From: VXRJ01 sp965246995
GTDB lineage: Bacteria; Acidobacteriota; Vicinamibacteria; Vicinamibacterales; UBA8438
Reading direction: 5' to 3'
DNA: 64,000 nucleotides
Assembly: GCA_965246995.1 (NCBI GenBank)
Contig: OZ252008.1
Location: 3,286,001 to 3,350,000 of the forward strand
Shown one piece after another: positions 1-9,399 of this stretch (position 1 is its first letter; the number at the start of each line of letters is the position of its first letter). The position numbers and the translations under genes are program-made. The notes under the pieces are model-generated. The model did no database searches, was not told the origin of the DNA, and saw only the letters and a list, made by a program, of their open reading frames with translations.

Positions 1-164
1 AAGAGGTAGAGCTTGCCGTCGAGGACGACGGTGCCCGGCTCCCACTTCTCGACCGGCATGTCGGGCAGTTTCTCCCACTCCTGGGCATGCGCAGCGAGGA
101 CGGGAAGCAGGCCGAGGGCCAGCGCCGAGGCGAGCACGCGCGGCGCCCTGAATCGATTCCTCAT
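1..164 (-). CDS. Kelch-repeat secreted protein (5' part, cut by window edge)
   Basis: The first 54 codons of a minus-strand gene lie here and the rest is beyond the left edge. The product begins MRNRFRAPRVLASALALG, a signal peptide with a probable cleavage after AHA, followed by EWEKLPDMP and VVLDGKLYLF. That is the first blade of a kelch beta-propeller (a LPDMP turn, then GKLYLFGG in the family). The protein should be exported. Ligand or substrate cannot be told from one blade. It starts 15 bases downstream of the penicillin-acylase-like gene on the same strand, so the two may be co-transcribed. Confidence 0.6.
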   Translation of the reverse strand, partial: MRNRFRAPRVLASALALGLLPVLAAHAQEWEKLPDMPVEKWEPGTVVLDGKLYL

Positions 165-179
165 GGAATCACGGCCCTG

Positions 180-2684
180 CTACTGCTGTCCGGCGCTGCC
201 GGATATGGACGTTCCGCTCGGCTGAAGGTGCGTCACCGACTCCGTGACGCTGTCGATCTTCTCGCGGGAATAGAAGATGGGGACATACCGGTCACGGGCC
301 CACACTTCGAACAGGTCACGGTAGTGGGGGTTGTCGGGATCGCCCGACTGGCCGGGCGTGTTGAGACCGACCGAGTTGTCCCAGTCGGCGGTATCGGTGA
401 TCAGCATGAATGACGCGCCGGAAGTCTGGTTGTCGCCGTTGCCGGTGTTGTGAACGGTCCCGGCGTAGCCGCCGCGCGGGAGCGGGCCGACATCCAGGCG
501 GCGTCGCAGATCCTCGTTCACCGCGGCGCTCATCGGGTGACGGATGAGCGCGTGCTTGAACTGCTCGCCGCCGTAGCGCCAGGTGGTCGTCTCGCGTGTG
601 CCGAAACGCGCCTCCAGGCTGTCGAGCGCGGCGGCCAGCGTGTCGCGCAGCACCCTGTCGCGTCCGGCGATCGGGTCGTCGCCGAAGCGGCCGTCGGGCG
701 CCGTCAGCCAGTCGATCATCCGCTTCGTATTGATGCCCTGGAGGTAGTCGCGAACCGATTCCGGCACCACCACATCATGGACGGCAGCGCGTAGCGCCCG
801 GTTCCAGCTCACATAGATCGCCGCTTCGACGGAATCCTTGTCGAGCACCGCATCCCAGGCCAGCAGCATCTCGCGGGCGCGGCCGGAACGCTCGTCCAGC
901 CCCGGGACGTCCCGCAACAGCGGCACCAGGTTGCGCGCGGCGACCGATACCTCGTCCATCTGCAGCCGCATGTTGTCGATGATGGTCATGTGCCGCGTGT
1001 TGGCGAGGACTTCTTCCACGCGCGCGGCGCGCATCTGATCACCCCAGGTGTAGTGGAGCGCCTCCCAATAGGGATAGCGGTCCGGGACGTCGAGAATCGT
1101 GTAGTTGTTCGCGGTTCCGAAGTACCCCTTCTCCGGATTGAGGACACTCGGCAACGCCTTGATCGGCAGGAAACCGTCCCACTCGTAACGACCGTCGCCC
1201 GGCACCGGCACCAGACCGCTATGGTTCGGCCGGATCGGCGAGACCCCGACCGCCTGGTACCCGATGTTGCCGGCGCGGTCGGCCCAGACCATGTTCTCCG
1301 ACGGGATCCGGCTGTAGTTGCACGCCTCGACGAACTCTTCCCATGTCGTTGCCTGATCCATGCGGAGGCTCGCGAGGTACGGCGCCGAGCCGTAGTCGAG
1401 CCATGCCGCGGCGACGGCGTAGGCAACGTTGTTCGCCGGATCCTCGAAGACCACCGGGCCGTGGCGCGTGTACTTCAGCTCCACCTCGGCGTCCGCTTCA
1501 CCCTTGACCGGGATCGTGTCGGTCATGACCATCATCGATTCCCAGCCGCCCAGGTACCGGTACTGGTTCGGGTCGGCCGGGTTGGTCTCGTAGACGTACA
1601 GGTCCTCGTTGTCCTGGCCGAAGACCGTCAGTCCCCAGGCGCCCTGCTCGTTGTGGCCGATCGACACCCCAGGCAACACCGGCTCGCCGCCGCCGATGAC
1701 ATCCCATCCCGGCGCCACCAGGTGGACCCAGTATCGAAGCGACGGCGCCGACTGCGCACGGTGCGGATCGTTGGCCATGATCGGATAGCCGCCGAGCGTT
1801 CGCGTCCCGTGCACCACCCAGTTGTTGCTGCCGATAGCGTCCTGTTCCTGCCCCGTCAGATCCAGTTCGGACGGCATGGCCGCCGCCAGACGCTCGTGCG
1901 TCTCACGATCACCCCGGTATGCGACCGTGATGTCCTCCGGCTCGAAGCGAACCGGGCGCCGGTGGGCCCGGTAGCGGTCGAGGATCCGGGATGACAGGAG
2001 CGAGGCGTCGATGGCCGGGTCGAGCGTCAAGTCAGGGTCGCCGATGAAGTAACTGAGTTCCTTGACGGCGTCCGGCCCCAACTGGGCCACCGCCAGCGCG
2101 CGGTCGATTTCCGACGTCACGTTCGACACCAGACCCTGATGCCGCGAGACCACGATCTCCGGCGTCCAGCGACCCGGGGTGATACCGAGCAGGCGGAACT
2201 CGATCGGCAGCAAGTCCGGCTCCTGTTCGGTGCGAGCGACATAGGCGTTGATGCCATCCACGAATGCCGGGATGATGATGTCTCCCCGGTCGTGGTAGTG
2301 GCGCATCTCGGTCGTCAAGTCGCCCCGGAACTGGAACAGTCGGGTGCCGATATCGCGTTCCAGCTCGCGGGGACCGAGCATCTCGGCTACGGTGCCGGTC
2401 GCCTGCCGCCGCCACAGTTCGAACTGGAACAGCCGGTCGCGCGCCGCGGCGTAGCCCTGCGCGAAAAAGAGGTCACGCTCATTCTCCGTATAGATATGGG
2501 AGATCCCCCACCGGTCGGTCACGATCTCGACCGGCGCCTGCAACCCGGGCGTCCGGAACGTCTCAGCCGTCGCCCCCTGCGCGGCAACCGGCGCTCCCGA
2601 ATCGGGCCCGCCACCGCTCAGAAAAACAGCGCCGACCACCGCCACGCCGACCGCGCACCGTGTCCACGAAGCCCCTGGCATCAT
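180..2684 (-). CDS. Penicillin acylase family N-terminal-nucleophile hydrolase
   Basis: 834 residues, the usual size for penicillin acylase/AHL acylase precursors. An N-terminal hydrophobic segment (residues about 8-25) suggests export. The alpha-chain start PVEIVTDRWGISHIYTEN is typical of the family. The autoprocessing site is visible as AIGSNNW: cleavage between Gly285 and Ser286 would expose Ser286 as the catalytic nucleophile. The beta chain contains PGVSIGHNEQGAWGLT and ends with a GGNNQTSG-like region (GDNQTSGAS). Family members hydrolyse amide bonds of beta-lactams, acyl-homoserine lactones or other N-acyl compounds in the periplasm. The substrate here is not deducible. All catalytic landmarks look intact. 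Confidence 0.88.
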   Translation of the reverse strand: MMPGASWTRCAVGVAVVGAVFLSGGGPDSGAPVAAQGATAETFRTPGLQAPVEIVTDRWGISHIYTENERDLFFAQGYAAARDRLFQFELWRRQATGTVAEMLGPRELERDIGTRLFQFRGDLTTEMRHYHDRGDIIIPAFVDGINAYVARTEQEPDLLPIEFRLLGITPGRWTPEIVVSRHQGLVSNVTSEIDRALAVAQLGPDAVKELSYFIGDPDLTLDPAIDASLLSSRILDRYRAHRRPVRFEPEDITVAYRGDRETHERLAAAMPSELDLTGQEQDAIGSNNWVVHGTRTLGGYPIMANDPHRAQSAPSLRYWVHLVAPGWDVIGGGEPVLPGVSIGHNEQGAWGLTVFGQDNEDLYVYETNPADPNQYRYLGGWESMMVMTDTIPVKGEADAEVELKYTRHGPVVFEDPANNVAYAVAAAWLDYGSAPYLASLRMDQATTWEEFVEACNYSRIPSENMVWADRAGNIGYQAVGVSPIRPNHSGLVPVPGDGRYEWDGFLPIKALPSVLNPEKGYFGTANNYTILDVPDRYPYWEALHYTWGDQMRAARVEEVLANTRHMTIIDNMRLQMDEVSVAARNLVPLLRDVPGLDERSGRAREMLLAWDAVLDKDSVEAAIYVSWNRALRAAVHDVVVPESVRDYLQGINTKRMIDWLTAPDGRFGDDPIAGRDRVLRDTLAAALDSLEARFGTRETTTWRYGGEQFKHALIRHPMSAAVNEDLRRRLDVGPLPRGGYAGTVHNTGNGDNQTSGASFMLITDTADWDNSVGLNTPGQSGDPDNPHYRDLFEVWARDRYVPIFYSREKIDSVTESVTHLQPSGTSISGSAGQQ

Positions 2685-2845
2685 GCGCTTCTCCCAATTC
2701 CGACCAGTTTTACGGCATTATAGCGACCCCATGAGCGATATTGGCGCCGCCGTGCGGTGCAGGTGATATCAGGTAATGGCGCCCGGGCGGGCGGTTTCGG
2801 GTATACCTTCTGGGCTCTGACCGTAGCGCCCTGCCGGCGCGACCT

Positions 2846-3889
2846 TCACTCGCCCGCGCGCCGGCGCCGGAAATACTCCACCTGGAACTCGCGCACGTTG
2901 CGGTTGTGTTCGCGCAACGTGCGGGCAAAGGCGTGCGTCCCATCGTTGCGGCTGACGAAGTAGAGGTAGTCGACATCGGCCGGTGCGAGCGTGGCCTGCA
3001 ACACGGCACGCCCCGGCGCCGCGATCGGTCCGGGCGGAAGCCCCCCGTAGCGGTAGGTGTTGTACGGGGAATCGAACTGGAGGTTCGCCCGGGTCAGATT
3101 GCCGTCATAGATGCCTGCCTGCGTCAGCGCGTAGATGACGGTCGGATCGCTCTGCAGCGGCATGCCGATCCGAAGCCGGTTGTTGAAGACGGCCGAGACG
3201 AGGTCATGCTCTGCCGTCTGGCCCGTTTCCTTCTGGATGACCGAGGCGAGCGTCACCACGTCACGCACGCTCAGGTCGCGCTCGGTGGCCTGCGCCTGCA
3301 AGTCGGCATTGAACGACATGCGGAACTGCTCTACCATCGCCGCCACGAGGTCACGGGCGGTCGCATCGCGCGGCAGTGAGTACGTCTCGGGGAAGAGGTA
3401 GCCCTCGAGATCGACGGCTTCCGGATCGAGATCGCCGACCGAAGACGGGTCCGATGCCGCCTCCAGGAACGCCTCCGCGTCGCCGAACCCCGAGGCCCCG
3501 AAGATCGCCGCCATCTCCGGCAGCATCAGCCCCTCGGGAAAGGTGATCGTCCGGAGGAAGACCCGGCCGTCAGCAATCGTGGCGACGACGTCGAGCGGTG
3601 CGAGCGGCCCGTCGAAGAAGTACTCCCCCGCCTGCAGGTCGTGGTCGCGGCCGCTCCGCCAGAGTGCGAGGCGGAACGTCAGCTCGTTCTCGACGACCCC
3701 CGCCTCCACCAGGCGCGCCGCAATCGTGCCCGCGCCCGCGCCCGGCACAACATCCACGAAGACGCCGTCGGCCGGTATGCCCATGTGCGCGGTCGCAAGA
3801 CGCCGCTCCAGTTCCTGCCAGGCGTAGAACCCGCCCGCCGCCACGAGCAGCAGCAGACAGACGAACGCCAGCAGCAGGCGGCGGATCAT
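2846..3889 (-). CDS. mltG: Endolytic murein transglycosylase MltG
   Basis: 347 residues with one N-terminal membrane anchor (about 4-24) and the YceG/MltG fold. Hallmarks are LEGYLFPETY (161-170) and LASVIQKETG (214-223), whose Glu221 corresponds to the catalytic Glu of E. coli MltG. NNRL, MPLQSDPTVIYAL and SPYNTYRYGGLPPGPI follow as in the family. MltG cleaves nascent glycan strands at the outer face of the inner membrane and so terminates peptidoglycan elongation. Its start overlaps the stop of ruvX by 4 bases (ATGA), showing translational coupling. The order ruvX-mltG is common in bacteria. Confidence 0.95.
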   Translation of the reverse strand: MIRRLLLAFVCLLLLVAAGGFYAWQELERRLATAHMGIPADGVFVDVVPGAGAGTIAARLVEAGVVENELTFRLALWRSGRDHDLQAGEYFFDGPLAPLDVVATIADGRVFLRTITFPEGLMLPEMAAIFGASGFGDAEAFLEAASDPSSVGDLDPEAVDLEGYLFPETYSLPRDATARDLVAAMVEQFRMSFNADLQAQATERDLSVRDVVTLASVIQKETGQTAEHDLVSAVFNNRLRIGMPLQSDPTVIYALTQAGIYDGNLTRANLQFDSPYNTYRYGGLPPGPIAAPGRAVLQATLAPADVDYLYFVSRNDGTHAFARTLREHNRNVREFQVEYFRRRRAGE

Positions 3890-4320
3890 TCGCTCCTCCC
3901 TGCATCGAGGTAGTCCTGCAGGATGATCGCAGCGGCGGCCGCATCGAGCCGCGCCTTTCGCCGTCGCCAGTCCCGCTCGCGCACGGCGAGGCGCTGCTCC
4001 GCCTCCACGCTGCTGAGACGCTCGTCCTGCAACGCCACCGGCAGGTTGACCGACCGCCGGAGCGCGTCGGCGAACGTCAGCACACGCGCCGTCTGCTCGT
4101 GGGCAGCGCCATCGAGGCGGCGCGGCAGGCCGACCACCACCGTCTCCAGGCCATCCGCCTCGGAGGCCAGCGCCGCTACTTCACCCGCCACGGCGGCCGC
4201 GCGGGCAGCGGTCGAGCCGGACGGCGCGATCGTCCGCAATGGCCGGGCCAGGGTCCCGGTCACATCGCTTACCGCAAGGCCGATCCGCCGTTCGCCGTAG
4301 TCGATTCCCAGAATGCGCAT
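3886..4320 (-). CDS. ruvX: Putative pre-16S rRNA nuclease RuvX/YqgF
   Basis: 144 residues with the RNase-H-like YqgF fold. The start MRILGIDYGERRIGLAVSD holds the first catalytic Asp (Asp7), VVVGLPRRLDGA is the central strand-turn and LQDERLSSVEAEQRL carries the conserved DER(L/F)(S/T)(S/T) acidic motif. The C-terminal DAAAAAIILQDYLD contains the last conserved Asp. In E. coli the protein matures the 5' end of 16S rRNA; a Holliday-junction resolvase role was proposed earlier. It lies upstream of and overlaps mltG. Confidence 0.93.
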   Translation of the reverse strand: MRILGIDYGERRIGLAVSDVTGTLARPLRTIAPSGSTAARAAAVAGEVAALASEADGLETVVVGLPRRLDGAAHEQTARVLTFADALRRSVNLPVALQDERLSSVEAEQRLAVRERDWRRRKARLDAAAAAIILQDYLDAGRSE

Positions 4321-4454
4321 CCGCGGACGTCCGTCGGCAGGAACACCCCGACCTTCCTGACGATCAGCCTATGTCCCGACCGCCGGGGGTGTCCACTCAC
4401 CACACGATCCGGTAGTATGAAGCGTCACAGCCACGCCACGTGAAAGTCTGAAAC

Positions 4455-5630
4455 ATGTCGAGCAAGACCCGTCTGACCGTCCTTCTGGTCACTGTTCTGG
4501 TTGTCGCCTTCACGCTGATTGGCAGTTATCTCGGACGCGTCTCCGCCGGCGAGGATGCCTACCGGCACCTGCGTGTCTTCGAAGACGTCGTATCGCTCAT
4601 CAGGAACAACTACGTCGAAGAAGTCAACCTCAATGAAGTGATGGACGGCGCGCTGCGCGGCCTGACGGAGGGACTGGATTCCGACAGCGCCTACCTGGCG
4701 CCGGAAGAGGCGGAGCGGATCGACAGGGGGGATCCGCTGCCGGCCGGCCGGATCGGCTTGAACGTAACCCGTCGCTACTACCTGCAGGTGATTGCCCCGC
4801 TGGAGGGCTCGCCCGCGGCCGAGGCCAACATCCTGCCGGGCGACTTCGTTCGCGCCATCGATGGACAGCCGACGCGCCTCGTGTCGGGAATCGAAGGCGA
4901 GCGGCGGCTGCGGGGCGAGCCGGGCACCGAGGTGACGCTGTCGCTCATTCGCGGCAGCACGCGGGAGCCGTACGACATCACGCTGACGCGTGAGGCGCTG
5001 TCCCCCGAATCCGCGACTGGCCGGATGCTGAGCGGTGCAAGCGCCAGCGTCGGCTACCTGCGGATTCCCGCCTTCCACGACGCTGTCGCGGCGGAGATCG
5101 CGGATACCGCCGCATCACTGGCCGGAAGCGGTGCGACGCACCTGATCATGGATATCCGTGGCACGGCGGAAGGAACGTTCGATGCGGCGATCGACGCGGC
5201 AAAGCGGTTCGTCGCCGAGGGAACCCTCGCCCTCCGCGAGGAACCGGGCGATGCACAGACGACGATAACGGCGGACGGTGCGGCCACGGTCACACTTCCC
5301 GTCACCCTCCTGACCAACTACGGCACATCGGGCCCGGCGGAGCTGTTTGCCGCAGCCCTGCTCGACGCCGACCGGGCCACTTCCGTCGGCCAGCAGACCT
5401 CCGGTCGCACGAGCCTGCAGCGTCTGGTCCGGTTGCCCGACGGCTCCGGTCTGTGGATGTCCTGGGCACGGTACATGACCGCGTCCGGAGAGGAGATTCA
5501 CCCCTTCGGCCTCGCGCCGGACGTGCCGGTCGAGGTCGAATTCCCGGAACTGGGCGAGCCGCTCCCGGACGAGGATCCGGTGCTCGACCGGGCGGTCACC
5601 GAAATCACCGGCGCTAGCGCTGCGAACTAG
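4455..5630 (+). CDS. S41 (C-terminal processing) peptidase homologue, catalytic dyad lost
   Basis: 391 residues: N-terminal membrane anchor (about 7-28), a helical S41 N-terminal region (YRHLRVFEDVVSLIRNNYVE), a PDZ domain (about 95-175, with SPAAEANILPGDFVRAIDG) and the S41 core. In active CtpA/Tsp enzymes the core reads GSASASEI with a catalytic Ser, and FGKG with the catalytic Lys 25 residues later. Here the aligned stretches are GTSGPAEL and TSGRTSLQ, giving Gly293 and Arg318 at the two positions. The usual DLRxNxGG turn is also altered (MDIRGTAEGTFD). The fold should persist without peptidase activity, as a periplasmic scaffold or binding protein. Divergent from ruvX, with a 134-base promoter gap between them. 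Confidence 0.85.
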   Translation: MSSKTRLTVLLVTVLVVAFTLIGSYLGRVSAGEDAYRHLRVFEDVVSLIRNNYVEEVNLNEVMDGALRGLTEGLDSDSAYLAPEEAERIDRGDPLPAGRIGLNVTRRYYLQVIAPLEGSPAAEANILPGDFVRAIDGQPTRLVSGIEGERRLRGEPGTEVTLSLIRGSTREPYDITLTREALSPESATGRMLSGASASVGYLRIPAFHDAVAAEIADTAASLAGSGATHLIMDIRGTAEGTFDAAIDAAKRFVAEGTLALREEPGDAQTTITADGAATVTLPVTLLTNYGTSGPAELFAAALLDADRATSVGQQTSGRTSLQRLVRLPDGSGLWMSWARYMTASGEEIHPFGLAPDVPVEVEFPELGEPLPDEDPVLDRAVTEITGASAAN

Positions 5631-5663
5631 AAGCCTCCTTGGGCGCGGCGCGGGGGTGTGCCG

Positions 5664-5984
5664 TTACACGTCCGACATGACGTCGCTCAGACGCATCAAC
5701 GCGCGCCGAAGCGCCATGCGCGCGGCTTCGGGACTGGGCAGGCGCTCGATGAGCGCAAGCTCCTGGTAGTTGTACCCGAGTTCCGCGCGGCCGATGATCA
5801 ATCACCGGTCGCGAGGCGTAAGGCGCTTGAGACCACTGAGGTAGCTTCGCCAGGTCTCATCGTCGATGAGTCGGCGAAGTTGCGGTGCAACATCGTCCGA
5901 GGGACGGAGCGATGCATCCGGCAGAATGACGTCATGACGACGTCTCGCGGACCGTAACTCGTGACGAATTCGCCCAAACATCTC
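5664..5984 (-). pseudogene. ECF-type sigma factor, C-terminal remnant with in-frame stop
   Basis: Reading the minus strand from about 5984 gives MFGRIRHELRSARRRHD, then a linker, then LRRLIDDETWRSYLSGLKRL, TPRDR, a TGA stop (5802-5804), and in the same frame LIIGRAELGYNYQELALIE and PEAARMALRRALMRLSDVM before TAA at 5664. This is the region-2/4 linker and region 4 (-35-binding helix-turn-helix) of an ECF sigma factor. The region-2 half is absent because the frame runs into the LuxR-type gene at 5995. The single stop and the missing 5' half indicate decay. Confidence 0.65.
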
Positions 5985-5994
5985 TCGGCAAGGG

Positions 5995-8733
5995 TCAGGA
6001 CAGAAAGCCCATCGACTGCGCGTAGCGCACGGCGTCCATCCGATTGCTCGATCCCGTCTTGCGGTAGATGTTCTTGAGGTGAAAGCGCACACCTTCGTCG
6101 GATATCCCGAGGTGCGACGCGATCTCCTTGTTCCGGAGCCCACGCCCCACCTCCACCAGCACCTCGAGTTCACGGGAAGAGAAGTGCTCTTGGGTGACGC
6201 GGGACGGTTCGACCACTTGCGCTAGCATCGACTTGGCTACGCCCCGCGTGTCTTCATCGAGATCCCCTGCGAGCAGTTGCTGAAGGAGGACCTGGCTGGT
6301 CGCCCCGTGGCGGACCAAGGGCCTGACGTAGTCCACCTCGCGCGCCAGGGCTAGGAACTCGACGAGCCGCCCCAGTGCCCGCTGCGTCTGCCCGCCGCCG
6401 TGCGCGGCGGCCATCGACAACGCCAGCCCCCGCATCAGCGTCCGGGTCAGGCCGCGACCGGACGCCACGCCGCACAACTCGCTCGCTAGCACTTCCGCTG
6501 CCACATTCTCCCCTTGCTCGGTCAACAACCGAACCCGTGCGCAGGACAGCATCTCCATCGTGCGCCACGACTGTTTCTCGAGGTCGAGGAGTTCGGCCGG
6601 GCGGTGCGGCAATCCGCGGGCGCGCCATTCCGCGGCAGCCTCCTCCGGATATCCCAGCTCCACCAGGTAGTACGCCAGCATCGCCGCCAGGTGGTTCCCC
6701 AAGCTCTCGGCGCGCGTCGCATTCACATCTTCAACCGCTCGCGTCAGGAGCTGGACGACCGCTTCCTTGCCGTCTTGCGCGAACGTCAACTCGACGCTTA
6801 CCGCAGTCGCCGCCACATAGATGTTGCACCACGCACCCTGGGCTTCAGGCAGTCTCTTCAGCGCACGCTGCTGGATTGCCCGCTCGCGGTTCCGCTCAAG
6901 ATCCAGCTCGGTCTTCAACACGTCGATACTCATGGCAAGGAGGGGATCCGAGTCGAAGAACTTCCGGATGTCCTTCCGTGCCCGCCGGTAGCCCTCACTC
7001 GCCTCCTCGACACGCCCCTGCGCCATGGCCGACATTCCCTGGCAGAGGTTCACGAAGACCCTGCCGAAGTGCGCGTCCTCGCCGAAGTGCGATTGCGCCA
7101 GCACGCCATGCCGCCAACTCTCCTCGAATCGGGCCCGATCGTGGTTGACCATGCAGAGCAGCACATGCCGGGCGGAAGTGAAGTCGCCCGCCTGTTCCGT
7201 GCCCTCCTTAGCGCCGCCATCCGCCGGCAACAGTGCCTCGATATCGGCAGGTGAGGCCCGATCCACCCCCCCTTCCAGCGCCACCTGCGCGAAGACGGCG
7301 TCGATGGCCAGCGACGCGGCATCGCCGTCCTTCCGGCCCCGCTTGAAGCCATCCGTCTTCAGGGAGACCGCATCGAGTAACTCGCGCGCCTCCTTGAACT
7401 TCAACGACAGGAGCAGAATCAGGCACTGGAGCAGCTCGAGCCGCGGATACGAAGCCAGGATCTCCGGGGTCAGGAACCGGCCGGCCGAGATCAGGCGGGA
7501 CATCCCATCTCGCAGCCACAACTGGAACACGCCGAAGCGCTCGATCAGCTCGGCGAGAAGCTGGCCGTCACCCGCCGCGCTGGCGTGGCGCCACGCCGGC
7601 TCCAGTTGGACGCGGCGGGCCAACGCGAGCGCAATCCCCTTGTGCAGGAGGCGCTTGCGGTCCGGGTCTTCGACAGAGAGCAGTTCAAGGCAATAGTCCC
7701 GCACCAGCGGGTGCAGGAGCCGCACCGCCGGATTTCCTTCTGTGCACGTCAACAAGCCATCCAGCCACGACAAGGCGGCTAGCCGCACCATCCCGTCCGT
7801 CGATCCCAGCACCTCCTCCACGAGCTCCGGTTCGATCCAGTCGAACACCGCCAGTTCGAGGAGCGCCGTGCGATCCGCGCCCGACAGGTCGCGCAACAAT
7901 CGCTTTCCGATGTAGTTCTCGGTAGGCGTTGCGGTGTCTGCACCGTCCGTTTCTGACTCGTCGGCGCGCTGCTTACGACAGACCACCAACGCAACCGGCC
8001 AGCCCTCCGTGCGTTTGTCGATCGTGGCCAACTCCGCCCGCGACAAGTTCCCGTCGAAGAACCGGGCGATATCGGCCTTGGAAAAACGAAGATGCCGCGC
8101 ACCAATGAGAACTACTCCACCGTGCAGCATGTGCGGAGCCAAGTCGAACCCCGGGTCCGAGCGGAACGTCATGCCGAAATGCAGGTTCTCCGGCGCGCGC
8201 TTGATCAGCAGGTCGACCATGTGCACCGTCCGCCGGGGCGGGCGGTCAACCTCGTCCAGCACTAGCAGGCACGGCGCCTCGTGCGCTTCGATCGCCCGGG
8301 CCAGCATCCCGCTCTGTTGCACGGCGGACGACGACGACCAGGCGTCGTCCTTGAGAAGAGAGAGGTCCAGCCCGGCATGCTCGAAGGCGTAGGCCACGTA
8401 GCGCCCAAACACGCCCGGGGTGTCCTCCTTATCCAAAGAGAGCCAGGCGACGACGTACCCCCGGTCCTTCTGGATGCGGGCCACGTCCGCCAACACCGTC
8501 GTCTTCCCGAATCCGGAGGGCGCCTGCAGCACGGTGAGCCGCCGCTCGAGTATCCCGTCGAGTCGTTGCAGCAGCGACCCGCGGCGCACATACGCGGTGG
8601 GCGGCATCGGTGCCACCACCTTCGACTTCAGCAGCCAAGCTGAACTGACGTCGGGCACCGCAAGATTGGGATCAGCAAACAGGTTGTCCATAGAAGACCC
8701 ATCAGAAGATGCGATTGGCAGCAGGAACAGCAC
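5995..8733 (-). CDS. LuxR/MalT-type ATP-dependent transcriptional regulator
   Basis: 912 residues. The order is an N-terminal linker (SSAWLLKSKVVAPMPP), an AAA/STAND ATPase with Walker A APSGFGKTTV (71-80) and a Walker-B-like LLVLDEVD, a winged-helix/arm region, long helical TPR-like repeats (about 380-830) and a C-terminal LuxR helix-turn-helix (FSSRELEVLVEVGRGLRNKE, then IASHLGISDEGVRFHLKNIY). MalT-family proteins bind ATP and an inducer, oligomerise and activate promoters. The inducer is unknown. A start at Met15 (8691) is also possible. A deleted paralogue lies just upstream and both are flanked by repeated CGGTAG/CTACCG motifs. Confidence 0.85.
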   Translation of the reverse strand: MLFLLPIASSDGSSMDNLFADPNLAVPDVSSAWLLKSKVVAPMPPTAYVRRGSLLQRLDGILERRLTVLQAPSGFGKTTVLADVARIQKDRGYVVAWLSLDKEDTPGVFGRYVAYAFEHAGLDLSLLKDDAWSSSSAVQQSGMLARAIEAHEAPCLLVLDEVDRPPRRTVHMVDLLIKRAPENLHFGMTFRSDPGFDLAPHMLHGGVVLIGARHLRFSKADIARFFDGNLSRAELATIDKRTEGWPVALVVCRKQRADESETDGADTATPTENYIGKRLLRDLSGADRTALLELAVFDWIEPELVEEVLGSTDGMVRLAALSWLDGLLTCTEGNPAVRLLHPLVRDYCLELLSVEDPDRKRLLHKGIALALARRVQLEPAWRHASAAGDGQLLAELIERFGVFQLWLRDGMSRLISAGRFLTPEILASYPRLELLQCLILLLSLKFKEARELLDAVSLKTDGFKRGRKDGDAASLAIDAVFAQVALEGGVDRASPADIEALLPADGGAKEGTEQAGDFTSARHVLLCMVNHDRARFEESWRHGVLAQSHFGEDAHFGRVFVNLCQGMSAMAQGRVEEASEGYRRARKDIRKFFDSDPLLAMSIDVLKTELDLERNRERAIQQRALKRLPEAQGAWCNIYVAATAVSVELTFAQDGKEAVVQLLTRAVEDVNATRAESLGNHLAAMLAYYLVELGYPEEAAAEWRARGLPHRPAELLDLEKQSWRTMEMLSCARVRLLTEQGENVAAEVLASELCGVASGRGLTRTLMRGLALSMAAAHGGGQTQRALGRLVEFLALAREVDYVRPLVRHGATSQVLLQQLLAGDLDEDTRGVAKSMLAQVVEPSRVTQEHFSSRELEVLVEVGRGLRNKEIASHLGISDEGVRFHLKNIYRKTGSSNRMDAVRYAQSMGFLS

Positions 8734-8849
8734 CTCGAACTACGGAACGAAGACATTGCCGCACACTCGGTAAGGACTGTGCAGCCCCATGGCTTGGGCT
8801 AGGAGGCACCAAAAACACGCCGAATCCTTTCATGGCACAAACTGTAGAG

Positions 8850-8960
8850 TCCATCGGTAGTCTGCCAAACTTGAGTAGTGCTCGTTTTCTAGAGTCATAA
8901 CCGTCCAACTACCGACATATTATGTGGGATCCGCCGGCTTCTTACGGACCAACTACCTTT
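8850..8960. promoter_or_regulatory. Candidate operator cluster upstream of the MalT-like gene
   Basis: The gap between the two MalT-like genes contains CCAACTACC twice, at 8905-8913 and 8949-8957 (44 bases apart, about four helical turns), and ATCGGTAGTCTGCC near 8852. The core CTACCG/CGGTAG recurs beyond the paralogue (9400-9425 and near 9490). Same-face repeats upstream of a MalT-like activator fit autoregulatory binding sites. This is inference from repetition only. Confidence 0.35.
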
Positions 8961-8964
8961 TCCA

Positions 8965-9318
8965 CTAGACACTACCCGGCTGCAGGGTTAGACCTGCCAC
9001 CCATATCCGGGCATGCCTGTAAACGCCGAAAAACGACAGATGCAGGGAGCGTTTGTGTTCGGGGTCTTCAACCGCCGGGAGATCGAGACAGAAGTCCCTC
9101 AGTAGCGGATGCAGGCGCCACGCCGCCTTGTCGCCGTCCGCGCGCATCAGCAGGCGATCCGGCAAAGACAACGCCGCGACGCGAACGTAGCCCGCCGGCG
9201 GCTCCGGTGCGCTCACCTTCGACCTCAGGAGCCAGGATGAACCCACCCCCGCCGAAATATCCGAACTGGCCGACCCATCCCGCCCGGCCGGCGCAAGAAG
9301 GGACTTGGAACGCATCAA
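8965..9318 (-). pseudogene. MalT-like regulator paralogue with large internal deletion
   Basis: A 117-codon frame. Its N-terminal part SSWLLRSKVSAPEPPAGYVR matches SSAWLLKSKVVAPMPPTAYVR of the intact neighbour. It is then joined directly to WRLHPLLRDFCLDLPAVEDP, which matches the neighbour's RLLHPLVRDYCLELLSVEDP some 270 residues further on. The entire ATPase domain is deleted, and after KRSLH the sequence is unrelated and soon stops. No helix-turn-helix remains, so it cannot act as a regulator. Confidence 0.75.
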
Positions 9319-9399
9319 TCGCGATCTTCGCTGGCGGCAGGGGCGGCGGGCAAGGTAGCGACGAACTAAATATCAGTAGTCTTCTTTTTCCTAAGGCCA

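Noticed and set aside
990..1994. Long plus-strand frame (334 codons) opposite the penicillin-acylase-like gene
   Set aside because: Arg/Val-rich mirror of a high-GC gene with no motif, no ribosome-binding site and a clearly real gene on the other strand.
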